Below are positions 53,165-64,000 of a DNA stretch of 64,000 bases, in pieces. The stretch is from Conus ventricosus (Eukaryota > Mollusca > Gastropoda > Neogastropoda > Conidae): the NCBI GenBank assembly GCA_018398815.1, contig CM031607.1, positions 89,393,499 through 89,457,498 on the forward strand, given 5' to 3'. The notes beneath the pieces are model-generated. The model searched no databases. It was not told the DNA's origin and worked only from the letters and a program-made list of their open reading frames with translations. Position numbers and translations under genes: made by a program. Every line of letters begins with the position of its first letter. Position 1 is the stretch's first letter.

Positions 53165-56100
53165 GGTAAAAGGCTAAGGGAGTAAACCCTGAAAGAAGAT
53201 TCGGATTGGAGTCACTAAAGACGGTTGGTCAACACATCGTAAATCTTCCGTCAACTCTTGCAGCTGCGCTGACACATATTTTTACTGGCTTGTCCTTTCC
53301 ATTGGATCCTGTCAGCAAAGTCGAGAGGGGGGGTTTTCTGGCGATTGGGCCCCCAAAGGGGTTCCCACACGATTGGCCCAGAGCTACCCCTGGTGAGGTC
53401 ACTCCGTGCCGCTATCCCAGCGGCGAAATAACACGGGAGACAATAGTTACGAATTATAAGCCTAGGGCGTATTGGCGCGAGCTCGGGCCTAGGGGTTGTG
53501 TCAGATGGTAGGAGGGATCATCGCGTTCACTAGTCAGCTCCCGCCTGCCTCAAGCTGGGCAGCGCCCACCCAATTAGGTGCTGACCCGCCACAGTCTGCT
53601 GCTTCATTGGGTGCTTGGAGTCAGGGAGAATACGAAGAGCAGACTGTAAATCCTACACAAGGCAATACAAGGAAAAAATCAAACTACCAGCCTAGCGGCT
53701 GCAACCTGGAACATCAGAACGAATTCAATATCGACATTGCCGTTGCTACAAGAGACAAGACCCCCTCCAATGGCGCTAGGGGGAAGAAATACACGTTCTT
53801 TTGGCAAGGACTAGAGCCAGAGGAGCCCAACTTTTATGGCGTCGGATTCGCAGTCCCGAACTCTCTCTATCCTCAGTTGAACCACCTTCCAAAAGGACTG
53901 ACGAATCATATCTCTCCAGTCACGACCTCTTCGGGACCAACAAACATCCTCACGTCTTTGCACGCCCCACACTCTGCTTACAGCCGAGGCTAAGGATGGT
54001 TCTATGAAAAGCGTGGCAGCCAAGTTTCAGAAGGTACCTGCAAAAGAATAGCTCTTCTTGCACGTGGACTTAAATGCCCGGATTGGTGCAGACCCAGCTC
54101 CACCCCCCCACTGCATCGGCCGCTTTGGCAAAAGCAAACTCAATGAGAATGGACAGCGGCTACTTGAGCTTTGCCTTCCATGCCCTCTGTATCATAAAAC
54201 ACCTTTCCGCCAAGAAACACCACAGAATGTCCTGGAGGAAATCATCTGACTTCGTGATTACCCAAAGACCCTTGTCAACCATGTGCTTATCCCCCACAAC
54301 TACAATGGTGTGACTGCGACACGACCACTCCCCGGTGAGGTGCGTCTTCACCCCTAGCGATTCCACCGCCCCAAGTAGAAGGGACGTCCTCGAATCAACG
54401 CAGCCATGACGTCAGAAAACCGAACTGCGCGAACGCTTCACCAGAGCCATTGAAAAGGTCCTAGAGTCCCTCATCACGTGAAACTACATCTGTGATGTCA
54501 ATGACCAACCCGCTCAGACACCTATGGGAAGAGAGTGAGAAAGAATAAAGACCGGTTTGAAGCAAGAATCGTTGAAGTACAGCCTGCCATTGTGCTAAAC
54601 AAGCCTCACTACTCAATTGCAAGATGCTAGCCGCACTCCATAAAGCTGGCAACAACCCCCAAGTGGACTGCTGAAAATGCGCCAACGAATACTAGAACTC
54701 AGTCAGCCCACAGTCATTGAAAACACTACCTTCCTCCCTGCCATAGAGCAACTCGACATCCACCCACCATTGAGGAATCCAGCAAGGCCATCGACTTGCT
54801 AGCCTGTGTCTTAGGCTCCGGGTTAGCGACGGCATTCCACCGGATCATCGAAGCCGGCAGAAGAGTTTTTCCTTAGTCGCCTCTCTGAACTTTGCTGCAG
54901 TGTTGGGAGGAAAGAACCGTCCCCCCGGACATGCGCGATGCACACATCCCCACGCAAAACCCAAGAACAAAGGGGACTGAAAGGGACTGCAATAATATCG
55001 TGGGTATCCCCCCTCGCATTGTTGGCAAAACCCTTTTTCTGTGTCGCCCTCAACAGGCTGCAGCTACAAGCCGAATGAGTGTACCATAGGCTTTAGTGGG
55101 GACTTCGAGCTGCGAGGTCGACAATCGACATGATATTTTCCTTGGGGCAGCTACAAGAGAAGTGCGGTGAGCAGAGAAGCCCCTTGTTCCTTACCTACAT
55201 CGACCTCACCAAAGCGTTCGATTGGTCACTAGGGTAGGGTCTCTACACTTATACACAAGATGGGATGTATACCCCAAACCCCTGAAGATGATCACGTCCT
55301 TCTGACAACATGAATGAACACCCACACCCCACACACCACACACACATCTTCGGAGCCCTTCCCAGATGTGTCAAACAAGGATGTGTGCTCGCTCCGACAC
55401 TCTTTAGCATCTTCTCCCTACCACTGTGCTACACCTTACGACAGTTGAGTGGCATCTTCCTCCACACTAGGAAACTTCAGAAGCCTCTTTAACCGGTACG
55501 CCTCCGAACAAAGACGAAGGTTCGTAAAATCTTTATCAGGTAATTGCTGTTCGCAGAGGGACGCTGCCCTAAATCCCCTGCTTCGCTGATGCCTGCACGA
55601 TTTTGGGTTTCTCACTGTCAGCCTAAAGAAAACAAACATCATGGGTCAAGAGTCTGCAAACACTCTCCCATCTCCATCGGCGATCACACCTCGAAGTGGT
55701 CGACTTTACTTTCCTGGGTTTCACCATCTCCAGAACCTCTCTCTAGACGCGAGCTGAACATGCGGATCGGCAAGGCGCAACAGCGATGGCCCGTCTAGCA
55801 AAGAGATTTCTGGGACAACCCCATGCTAACTCAAACACCAAGATGAAAATGTACCAACCCTGCCTGCAGAGCACTCTTCTCTTCGGAAGCAAAGCATGGA
55901 CTCTGTACTCTCGACAAGAACGCAGACTGAACACCTTCCACCTGCGCTGCCTCAGAAGAGTCCTGAGCATCACTAGGCGGGACCACTCACCAACAAGGAC
56001 GTACCAGTTTCCAGACAGGTCGCATCCCAAAGGACTGTGTTTGGCGAGCTGGCTACAGGCACTAGACCCACAGGACGGCCCCCATACGCTACAGGATGTA

Positions 56101-56400
56101 CGCAAGCGTGACAGGCAGGCAGCCTCGACCTGTGACGTGGAGACAGCAGTTTTAGACTGGCAATTCACCATCAAAGCTGGGATCAAACAAGCAGAGCAGA
56201 GAGAGAGTCCAGTGGGAAGAACACAGGTGCTGCAGACGGCAAAGAACTGAGTCGGCCCAGCAGATCATGCCCAAAAAAACACCTGCAGCAAATGCGTCTG
56301 CCACTCATGAATGGGCTTTTCAGTCAAAGCAGGCGCTGCAACTCCACAACTGACTGATCCACGGCGCAATTGCATTGTCTCTCGAGACAGACGGATTTCT
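53165..56400 (+). mobile_element. LINE-B, right copy
   Basis: An inverted copy of 9075-12300. The leader begins AGGCTAAGGGAGTAAACCCT near 53171, and the 3' end runs into the CT tract at 56398. Same domain order on the plus strand. It differs from the left copy by many substitutions and indels. Confidence 0.8.
53600..56290 (+). pseudogene. LINE-B endonuclease/reverse transcriptase polyprotein, right copy (broken)
   Basis: Endonuclease blocks include NLEHQNEFNIDIAV near 53708 (the ALQETRL motif frameshifted), YGVGFAVPNSLYPQL near 53838 and NARIGADP near 54075. Reverse-transcriptase blocks include YIDLTKAFDWS near 55198 and RCVKQGCVLAPTLFSIF near 55364. The motif C region near 55550 reads FAEGRCP where the left copy has FADDAAL, so the catalytic pair is destroyed here. 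The C-terminal part (55790-56250) has RRLNTFHLRCLRRVLSI and a CSKCVCHS end near 56285-56305. No continuous frame. Confidence 0.75.
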
Positions 56401-56411
56401 TCTCTCTCTCT

Positions 56412-56447
<36 letters not shown>

Positions 56448-56453
56448 TTCTCT

Positions 56454-56491
<38 letters not shown>

Positions 56492-56935
56492 CGCTAGCTG
56501 ATATCCTGTGGGCACTCCCTGTATAGACAGGCAAGGATTAATCTCATCTACCCAACGAAGGAAGTGGGGTTTTTTTGAGTATGACCATTTATCATCCGCA
56601 ATTTTAAAGGCAGCCAAATTCAAACTTCGGGAAAAGTCGGATGGCATCATCACAGTCGTTGCTGCAGCTTCTGCTGCTGATAATGATAATGATAGTAGTT
56701 ATGATATGATAACAACAACTAAAAATGGTTTAAGATGATTAATAACAATAAGACAAAAAAACGCAATAATTTAAACATATAGGTAATTATAATACACATA
56801 AAGATAATAATAATTAATATTTAATAAAAATAATAATAAAAATAATAATATTTAAAAATATTTAAAAATAAATAATGATAAAATACCAATAATGATAATA
56901 ATAATAATGATAATCTTTAAAGAATAATAGGTAGT
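56398..56935. repeat. (CT)n tract, spacer and degenerate (ATT)n, right arm
   Basis: CT tract 56398-56488, spacer 56490-56680 complementary to 8800-8960, then an A/T-rich degenerate trinucleotide tract 56680-56935 that corresponds to 8521-8795 but is shorter and more eroded. Confidence 0.8.
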
Positions 56936-59900
56936 AGTAGGCATCCTTCAGTCTCGGAAAACTATGGAGTTGCGCTCTAGGTTTATTGGTACAGCGACGG
57001 GTATGGCTGGCCAGTCCATGCGGGAATGACAGTCCCTGTGGCAGAGGGCACAGATGAAGCCTGACGCTGGTCTGTCTGCCTGGGCTGCAGCCATTTTTTT
57101 CATTCTCTTTTCCCGTGCTGTGAGCGGTGTCCCTTCAAACTTGGGAGAGACCTTTCTGCACAGTCTGTCTCCAGGCTGACCGTTCGGGGGAGGGCTGTTG
57201 CTTCCAGTTGTTCTGGTCGATGTTCAAGGCTTTTAGGTCCCTCTTGCACACATCTTTGAATCGCAGTGTGGTTGCCCGTGGGACGTTTTCCCTCAAAGCT
57301 CTCCTTAGAGGAGGTTTTAGGGATCCGTCATCATCCATGCACACGAAATGGGCTGAGCCTGCGCATAGTCTCTGTTTCAGCAGCGTGTACATGCTGGTGC
57401 ATCTGGCTCTTTCCAGGACAGTGTTGTTTGGGACTTTGTCCCGCCAGGTTGATTGCAGAATGTGTCGGAGGTTCGCATATGAAAAGCATTGAGCTTTAAA
57501 TCTTGTCGGGCACGCAAAGTCTAAGACTCGCTGCCACAGGAGGGTGCTCCGACGCGGCTCTGTAGATCTGGATTTTTTGTTTTGCTCGGTCAGCTTGCTG
57601 TTGTTCCATGCTTTCTTTGTCAGTCTGGTCATGGTTTGGGAGCTGCCTTGCCGATGCGCCCGTTGAGCTCTGCGTCAAGTGGGGGGGTGTCTGAGATAGT
57701 TGAGCCCAGATAAACAAAATCATGGACGACATCCAGTTCATGGTCATTGATGCTGAGACTGGGGGAGAGTCAACATCCTGCCCATGACTGTGTTTTCTTC
57801 AAGCTAATGGTAAGCCCAAAGTCTTGGGGAAAGGGATTTTCTGAAGCAAGTCATGAGCTGCTGTGGTCCTTGGCTGAGTGGGTGGTTACTGCGGCTTGGC
57901 TCTTAGTCTGGAGAGGTTGAAGAGCTTTCCGTCTGTCCTGGTTCGGAGGTAGATACCTTCAGCTGCAGCAAAGAAGATTCCAAACAGGGTGGGAGCCCAG
58001 GGTGCTGCAATCCTGTTTCACTCGCCCCCGTATGTTGAGGCAGTGATGTTGAGCCGTCAAAGATGACAGTGCCTTTCATGTCTTCATGGAAGGATCTGAT
58101 GTTTCTGAGAAGTTTGGGTGGGCATCCAATCTTGGGGAGGATTTTGAAGAGGCCATCTCTGCTGACCAGATCGTAAACCTTTGTGAGATCTATGAAGGCA
58201 ATGAAGAGTGGCTGCCTTTGCCCTCCTACATTTTCCTGAAATTGTTTATGGGAGAGATCATAGTTATATTGGATTGTTGGCACGGAAACCGCACTGTGAT
58301 TTTAGGATTAAACTTGCTCTGCAAGTACTTGGAGCCTCTTCAGTACTACTCGTGCAAGACTTTCCCAACGATACTAAGGAGGATATGCCACGATAAATTT
58401 TTGCAATCGCTTCTGTCACCTTTGTTTTTGTACAGTGTGACGACGTTAGCATCCCTCATGTCTTGTGGTACTTCGCCTTCACTCCAACAGAGGCAGAGGA
58501 TTTTTTTACAACTCGGTGAAAAAGTGTCTCTTTATAGCACTTCAGTACTTCGGCGGGAATACCATCTTTCCCCGGTGCCTTGGGCCCGAGGCAAGAGCGT
58601 CCAGCGCTTCGTTTAGTTCCTCTATGGTTGGTTCTTGTCAAGCTATTCCAGTTCTGGTAGGTGCTCTATGGCATCCGGGCGTCTTCTGTCACTACATTTT
58701 CCCTCGCATATAGCTTACTGTGGTGTTCTACCCCGCGCTCCATCTGTTGTTCTCTGTCCTGAATCACCCCCCCTGTAGCTGATTTCAAAGGGGCAGTTTT
58801 TTTTTGTGTTGGGCCCAGGCATGCTTTTGATGCCGTCAACATCGCCTTAATGGTTTCCTGTGTCAGCTGCAATCTGAATCTGGGAGCAGAGCTGAAGCCA
58901 ATAATCGTTTTGCGCATTGCCTAGCACATGCTGGACTTTGCTGCGAGCAGCACGGAGGCCTGGAGGCTCTGTCTACTAGGGTTGGTCTTGTATGCTGTCA
59001 GGGCAAATTTTTCTTGGCCTCGATGGACTGGTGTCATTTTTCTAAATGGGCTTCGAACCGTCAGCTGACCTGCTGGTCTTTTGCCAATGTGGACTGGCGG
59101 GGGTTGTAGACAGCATCTTGAAGTGTTCCCATCAATCTTGGGCATTTGCAGTGGGTGGGCCAGGGGAGAGAAACCTCCAACACGCGTGCAAATCCTCCAC
59201 TTTTCTTTGATCGCCTGTTTTGCTGGTGTCGAAAGCGAGGGTGGCCCTCCTTTCTCGTACTGTGCGCCTTTTGCGCGGGGGCTTCACTTTGCTGCACACC
59301 AAAGAGTGGTCAGTGTCACAATCGGCGCTCTGGTAGCTGCGAGTGATCTTGATGTGGGAAAGGTTGACACGTCTGGTGAGGATCAGATCGAGCTGATGCC
59401 TGGGTTTGGATCGAGGGTGTCTCCAGGGAGACTCGATGTGAGGCTTCGTGTTGAAGAAAGTTTTTGCTGACGCACAACCATTTATGACAGCAGAGCTCTA
59501 GCAGGCGCTGACCCCTTCTCGTTCATTTTCCCAGTGGGCCGAACTGACCCAAGCAGGTGAGCCAGGAGTTGTGAATTTGACATCTACTCTGGCGTTGAAA
59601 TCGCTGCGATGAAAAAGTAATTCTCTGTCGGGAATTATCCTTATAGCAGCACTGAGGTCGTCATAAAGTTGTCTTTTGCTTCTGCTGTGGATGCTAAAGT
59701 TGGTGCGTAGGCACTAGTTAGACTGATTGGTCCCAATGTTGTTTGGAGTCGGGAGAGACAGGTTTCGTTCTGTTCCTTCTGGTGGTGTGGTTATGGACTC
59801 CAATAATCTGTTTCTAACTGCGAATCCCACGCCGTGTTCTCTGACCTCGTCTGATGGTTTGCCAGCCAGAACAGGGTGAATTTCTCCCTCACAGATCCTG

Positions 59901-60712
59901 TTTTGGGAGCCTGGTTTCTTGGAAAAAAAAAAAGGGCGACAATGTCCATCTGCAGTTGCTCAATTCTCTGTCGATGCAGCTGTCTTGTGAGCATCGTTTA
60001 CTTCCTGCAGGTCGTCAGAAAAGCTGGGTAATTGTCCTTCCGTTCCCGTTACCAATTTTTTTTGGGGGGAAGTTTTCATTTTCTTGTTGCCTGGTGCATA
60101 GTTATCGATCGCTTGTCGGTTTTCACCCTAAAACCCCCCGCACCCAGTGAGACTAACGGACCGTGGCGGGGCAGCACCTTACTGGCTGGGGACTGCCCAG
60201 CTTAAGGCGGGCGGTAGTGCCAGTGAGATGCGATAAACCCCTCCCACCGTCGGAAGCAGCCCCCGGCGTCTGACTCTACCCAAATTGAGTATGCAGACTT
60301 ATAACCGGTAGACTGCTACTTCCCGTTTTTTGTCGACGCTGCAAAGCGAAGTGGAGTGACCTCTCCAGAGCGCAAAGCCTGGGTAAAAGTATGGAGGGCA
60401 AGCTGTTACCCATGCAGCAGACGCCCCCCCCCCCCCACCCCCCCCCCCTCCACGTCGCTGGAATGGTCCTTTGGAAAGGCAAACGCGATATACATGGTTC
60501 CAGTGCCGTGCAGGAGTTGCCAGAATGTTGCTGTATACAGCCTCGGACTGCCTTGCGGACTCCGACTCCGGATTTTTCCTCAGGGTTGACTCCCGAAGCC
60601 TTACCTAAGAGTGGGTGTAGCCGCAAGGCAGCGGAGGTTTGAGATCAGAGTTTTCCTTTCTCTTAGGTGGGCTGTCTTCCCAGACTAATGAGCCTCATCG
60701 GCCCAAGAATGA
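56936..60712 (-). mobile_element. LINE-A, right copy
   Basis: An inverted copy of 3977-8520. The 5' end (60712) begins CTTGGGCCGATGAGGCTCAT and the 3' end (56936) is next to the degenerate ATT tract. It lacks the 0.79-kb tandem duplication found on the left but shares the deletion of the reverse-transcriptase FADD region. A poly-C run lies at 60422-60450. Confidence 0.85.
57010..60060 (-). pseudogene. LINE-A polyprotein, right copy (broken)
   Basis: Minus strand. Endonuclease blocks lie near 59960 (QLMD/DIVAL), 59850-59800 (NTAWDSQLETDYWSP frame), GDFNARVD near 59590 and a TDHSLVCSK-type block near 59310. Reverse-transcriptase motif A, FIAFIDLTKVYDLVSRDGLF, is near 58140-58210, with IFDGSTSLPQHTG next. 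FNLSRLRAK is followed directly by a VTTHSA block near 57880, with no FADD between. The C-terminal part (57640-57060) has RHILQSTWRDKVPNNTVLER, SMYTLLKQR and a cysteine-rich end. Multiple frameshifts. Confidence 0.8.
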
Positions 60713-60786
60713 TATATGATAATGATAGTAATGATAATAATAATCTGAATAATATAATGATAATAATAATAATAATAATGATTAGC

Positions 60787-60852
<66 letters not shown>

Positions 60853-61438
60853 TACTCATTTATCATTATCATCATTATTAAACAATACTATTTACGTTTA
60901 TTATTATCAATATAATAATAATTATTTGTTATTATTGTTATAATAATAATAAATAATAATAATAATAATAATAATAATTATTATTATTATTATTTTATTA
61001 TTATTATTATTATTATCAATAATGTTATTGTTGTTGTTGGTGGTGGTGTTGTGTTTTTGGTCTTTTCTTCTTGTTCTTCGTCTTCTTCTTCTTACCATTT
61101 TGCCCTCATCGTCAGTCTTTTTGTTATCAACATCATTATCATCATTATTATCATTATTATTATTATTGTTATTATTGTTATATTATTATTACTATTATTT
61201 TTATTATTATTTTCATTACCATTATTGTTATTATTATCATCATCATCATCATTATATTATTATTATTATTATATTATTATTGTTATTTATTATTATTATT
61301 ATTTTTATTATCATTGTTGTTGTTAATTTTGATTATCATCATCATCATTATTTTTACTACTACTATACTACTACTATCTTACTACTACTACTACTACTAC
61401 TACTACTCTTCTTCTTCTGAATATTACTATCATTATTC

Positions 61439-61471
<33 letters not shown>

Positions 61472-61610
61472 TATTATTATTATTATTTTATTATTATAAT
61501 TAATTAATTATTGTTGTTGTTGTTATTGTTTTCTTCATTGTTATTTTATGTATTTATTTATTTATTTATTTGTAAAATGTTTTTGTAAATGATCATGATG
61601 ATGAAGTTGA
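60713..61610. repeat. Large compound trinucleotide microsatellite region
   Basis: AAT/ATT runs (60760-61020), then mixed GTT, CTT and ATC/ATT runs (61020-61560) and a TTTA tract. The first part mirrors the tract at 3911-3976. Several long low-complexity open frames here are artefacts. Confidence 0.9.
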
Positions 61611-61636
61611 AACTCATTTGGCGTCGGCAGGAGTTA

Positions 61637-61637
61637 A

Positions 61638-61709
<72 letters not shown>

Positions 61710-61756
61710 ACACACACACACACACAACACACACCACACACACGCGTACACACACA

Positions 61757-61787
<31 letters not shown>

Positions 61788-61845
61788 CACAACACACACA
61801 CACACAAACACACACACACTCACACACGCACGCGCACGCATACAT
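61637..61845. repeat. (CA)n microsatellite
   Basis: Nearly continuous CA repeats with occasional ACC, AAC and ACGCG interruptions. It directly abuts the RNase H fragment at 61850. Confidence 0.95.
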
Positions 61846-61849
61846 ACAA

Positions 61850-62120
61850 ACTGGCCCAAACGTAAAGTGTTATTATGTGTCGATTCGAAGTCTGCACTAC
61901 AAGCTATCAAATGTCAAAATATTAAAACGCGTCTCGAAATAATACTAGAAATAAAACATGCAATACATTAGTTATCAGCTAAAAACATCAGTATCACTTT
62001 TTATTGGGTACCTTCACATTATGGGATATATTATAATGAAGTGGTTGATCGAGCAGGCTAAAAGGCAGCGCGTAATGTTGAAGGAACAATACAGCTGATA
62101 TAAAAGTTAGATTTACATGA
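61850..62120 (+). pseudogene. LINE RNase H fragment (first copy)
   Basis: KVLLCVDSKSALQAIKCQN near 61863 (RNase H D-S-x-S-A motif), then LSAKNISIT near 61975, ITFYWVPSH-like and IQL..KLDLHEWH to about 62120. It matches the second copy at 63445-63735 closely. A stop follows AIH at 61970 and the frame shifts after it. Confidence 0.8.
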
Positions 62121-62800
62121 ATGGCATAACAAACTTTTACAAAAACTTAAAAATTGGAATATATTAGGTAACGTGTGCAAGTACATAGCGAATTTTTTTT
62201 TATCAGAACGATTCATACATGTAAGTTGGAAACACGTATTCAAAACCCAGAAAACGTCACATGGGTCTTCCTCAAGGCTCTGTTATTTCACCTATTTTGT
62301 TAATATATTAATAGCAGGTTTACCAAATAATCTATCTAAAGACACAGTTGTGGCTCAGTATGCAGACGACATCTGTATGTGGATGAAGGTAACAATAAAA
62401 CGTAACACCCCAGCTAGAGTATTAAACTATACCAAAAAAGTATATCAACGTGAACTAGATAAGTCAATATGTTTATGACAGAGAATGGCTTGAATCTATC
62501 ATTGGAAAAAACAAAAATATGGTACTATTTAATTCTGGGTGCAACCCAGAAAAACTCCCTACTTTCACAATCAATGGAAATGTCATTAATTATACACAAA
62601 CTGTAAAATGTCTGGGAGTTTATCTTTCGTCAAAACTCTCATGGACTCACATATAGATTTACATACTAAACAAGGCAAGGAAAGCTTTAAATTTTCTCAA
62701 AATTATAAGTAAACAACACTGGGGCCAAGATACTAGAGTGCTTGTATCCCTTGCAAATTCTCTTGTGCGTTCACGGTTAACTTATGCTCAGGAAATATTT
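62121..62800 (+). pseudogene. LINE reverse transcriptase fragment
   Basis: Joined directly to the RNase H fragment. KLKNWNILGNVCKYIANF leads through a PQGSVISPILF-type block (62265-62300, frameshifted) and VAQYADDICMW at 62347-62380 (catalytic YADD motif), then MTENGLNLSLEKTK and KCLGVYLSSKLSW near 62605-62640. This matches the RNase H-bearing I/Nimb/Jockey side of LINE diversity. The palm aspartates are present but the frame is interrupted at 62478 and 62655. Confidence 0.8.
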
Positions 62801-64000
62801 TAGTGCTCCAAGCATTTGTTAAACAAACTACAAAGTATAGATTGTAAAGCTTATAAATTAGCCATTGGGGTACCATCTCATGCTTCAAATTTAGGGACTT
62901 ATAAGGAAGCGGGTGTTCTACCACTTGATAACCACAGAAAAGTTTGTGCGTCAAAATATGTATTAAAATCATCTGCATATGATACCTTTAGTAAAACAGG
63001 AAGTAAATCTGGACTTGCAACATGATTTTGTTAAAAGAGCAAAAATATATACATTCTCTACAACCAATAAATACATATGTCTCGGATATGATTAACTCTG
63101 CAGATTTAAAAGATAAAGAGGTTGCCATGAAGCCTTCTTTCTCGCCAGTTCCATCATGGGAACAAGTTAAACCTAATTTTGATATAGACCAACTAAGATA
63201 CGAACAAAGATCAATCACTGAATATATTAAAAACATTGATTAATTTACACATAGAGAGTCATTATAATGATCTATTAAAATATATACAGACGGATCTGTC
63301 CTCGAGAATGGCAAGACAGGGGCAGCATTTGTAATTCCTTCACTAAACATAGTGAAACAGTATCATATCGGTGATCATTACTCCATTTTTACTGCTGAAT
63401 TGGTAGCAATATTAAAGGCGGTACAGCATATCATAGATCTTCCAACAAACTGGCCCAAATGTTAAAGTGTTATTATGTGTCGATTCGAAATCTGCACTTC
63501 AAGCTATCAAATGTCAAAATGTTAAAACGCGTCTCGAAATGATACTACAAATAAAACATGCAATACATCAGTTATCAGCTAAAAACATCAGTATCACTTT
63601 TTTTGGGTACCTTCACATTATGGGATATATTTTAATGAAGTGGTTGACCGAGCAGTTAAAAGAGCAGCGCGTAATTGTTGAAGGAGCAATACAGCTGAAT
63701 ATGAAGTTAGATTTACATGAATGCTATAAACATATTGAAAAAATATCTAAAGATGAATTGATAATATTCTGATGACATCAAACAGTCAATATTCACAAAA
63801 TTGTATAAAAGGATTAAATGAACCTATCGCAGATTCAAATTTACTCTTGACATATCTTACTATTCTAGTAATACAAAATCCAGACATATTATAACTTTGA
63901 TGTTTAAACTTCGTCTAAATGCTTTTAGAACAAAATTTTCTAAAGATGTAAATTGTATATGTAGAAACCAGATTACTATAAAGCATTTACTCCTACACTG
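62800..64000 (+). pseudogene. LINE post-RT region and RNase H (second copy), runs off the window
   Basis: Post-RT helical region: INKLQSIDCKAYKLAIGVPSHAS-type at 62816-62990. A linker (63022-63243) follows, then RNase H: KIYTDGSVLENGKTGAAF (63280-63330), FTAELVAILKAVQHI and CVDSKSALQAI near 63470. A C-terminal cysteine motif, CICRNQITIKHLLLHC, lies at 63955-64000. RNase H removes RNA from the RNA:DNA hybrid. Several frame breaks; the element continues beyond the window. Confidence 0.8.

Noticed and set aside
60667..61499. Poly-Asn, poly-Ile/Leu and poly-Tyr ORFs (also 8518-8907)
   Set aside because: Artefacts of ATT/AAT trinucleotide repeats.

Overview
The window looks like repeat-rich genomic DNA from an invertebrate, most likely a mollusc and probably a gastropod. 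The one recognisable host gene (about 16.4-20.2 kb) encodes LDL-receptor class A repeats, a C-type lectin-like domain, leucine-rich repeats and a seven-helix receptor. That architecture belongs to the GRL101/relaxin-receptor-like family first described in a pond snail. The rest is transposable elements, microsatellites and a 1000-base assembly gap (14855-15854). There is no prokaryotic gene organisation.

Outer layout. From 1 to 3909 there is a poorly preserved stretch: a ~370-bp tandem repeat, then a decayed protein-primed DNA polymerase of the Maverick/Polinton type. From 3911 to about 13.9 kb are two non-LTR retrotransposons in opposite orientations (LINE-A plus strand, LINE-B minus strand), microsatellites and a pair of diverged direct repeats. 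The same series recurs in reverse order and opposite strand at about 51.7-60.8 kb, so the window is a giant inverted duplication with a ~38 kb centre. Both LINE-A copies share the same internal deletion of the reverse-transcriptase FADD region. The last 2.4 kb hold pieces of a different LINE that carries an RNase H domain.

Centre. The receptor gene lies between two oppositely oriented copies of a Penelope-like element (PLE) terminal repeat. Next comes a PLE on the minus strand (hammerhead ribozyme, GIY-YIG endonuclease, reverse transcriptase). It is split by an LTR retrotransposon of 26.9 kb (23294-50216) with 2-kb LTRs, a perfect 5-bp target duplication (CTTTG), a tRNA-Pro-type primer site and a polypurine tract. 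Inside that retrotransposon sit two further DNA elements. One is a 13.2-kb Maverick/Polinton (26315-39533) inserted in gag. It carries a packaging ATPase, candidate virion genes, a protein-primed DNA polymerase, an integrase and several small conserved genes. The other is a 5.8-kb element (40930-46687) with ~0.9-kb terminal inverted repeats, inserted between gag and protease. It encodes a protein with a PIN/FEN1-like nuclease signature and is itself interrupted by a tRNA-derived SINE. Removing the insertions leaves an ~7.9-kb retrotransposon. Its integrase lies before RNase H, with the reverse transcriptase deleted, which is the gene order of Gmr1-type elements.

Points of greatest interest: the terminus of each Maverick inverted repeat is itself an ~87-nt self-complementary hairpin with an inner stem-loop, like a parvoviral telomere; the Maverick inverted repeat overlaps the end of the ATPase gene, so an orphan ATPase tail sits at the other end; the PIN-domain element; and a well-formed hammerhead ribozyme in the PLE. 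Almost every coding region has frameshifts, many at homopolymers. The youngest nested element is as frameshifted as old ones although its repeats are nearly identical, so some indels may be assembly errors. All assignments come from reading motifs by eye; no database search was run.
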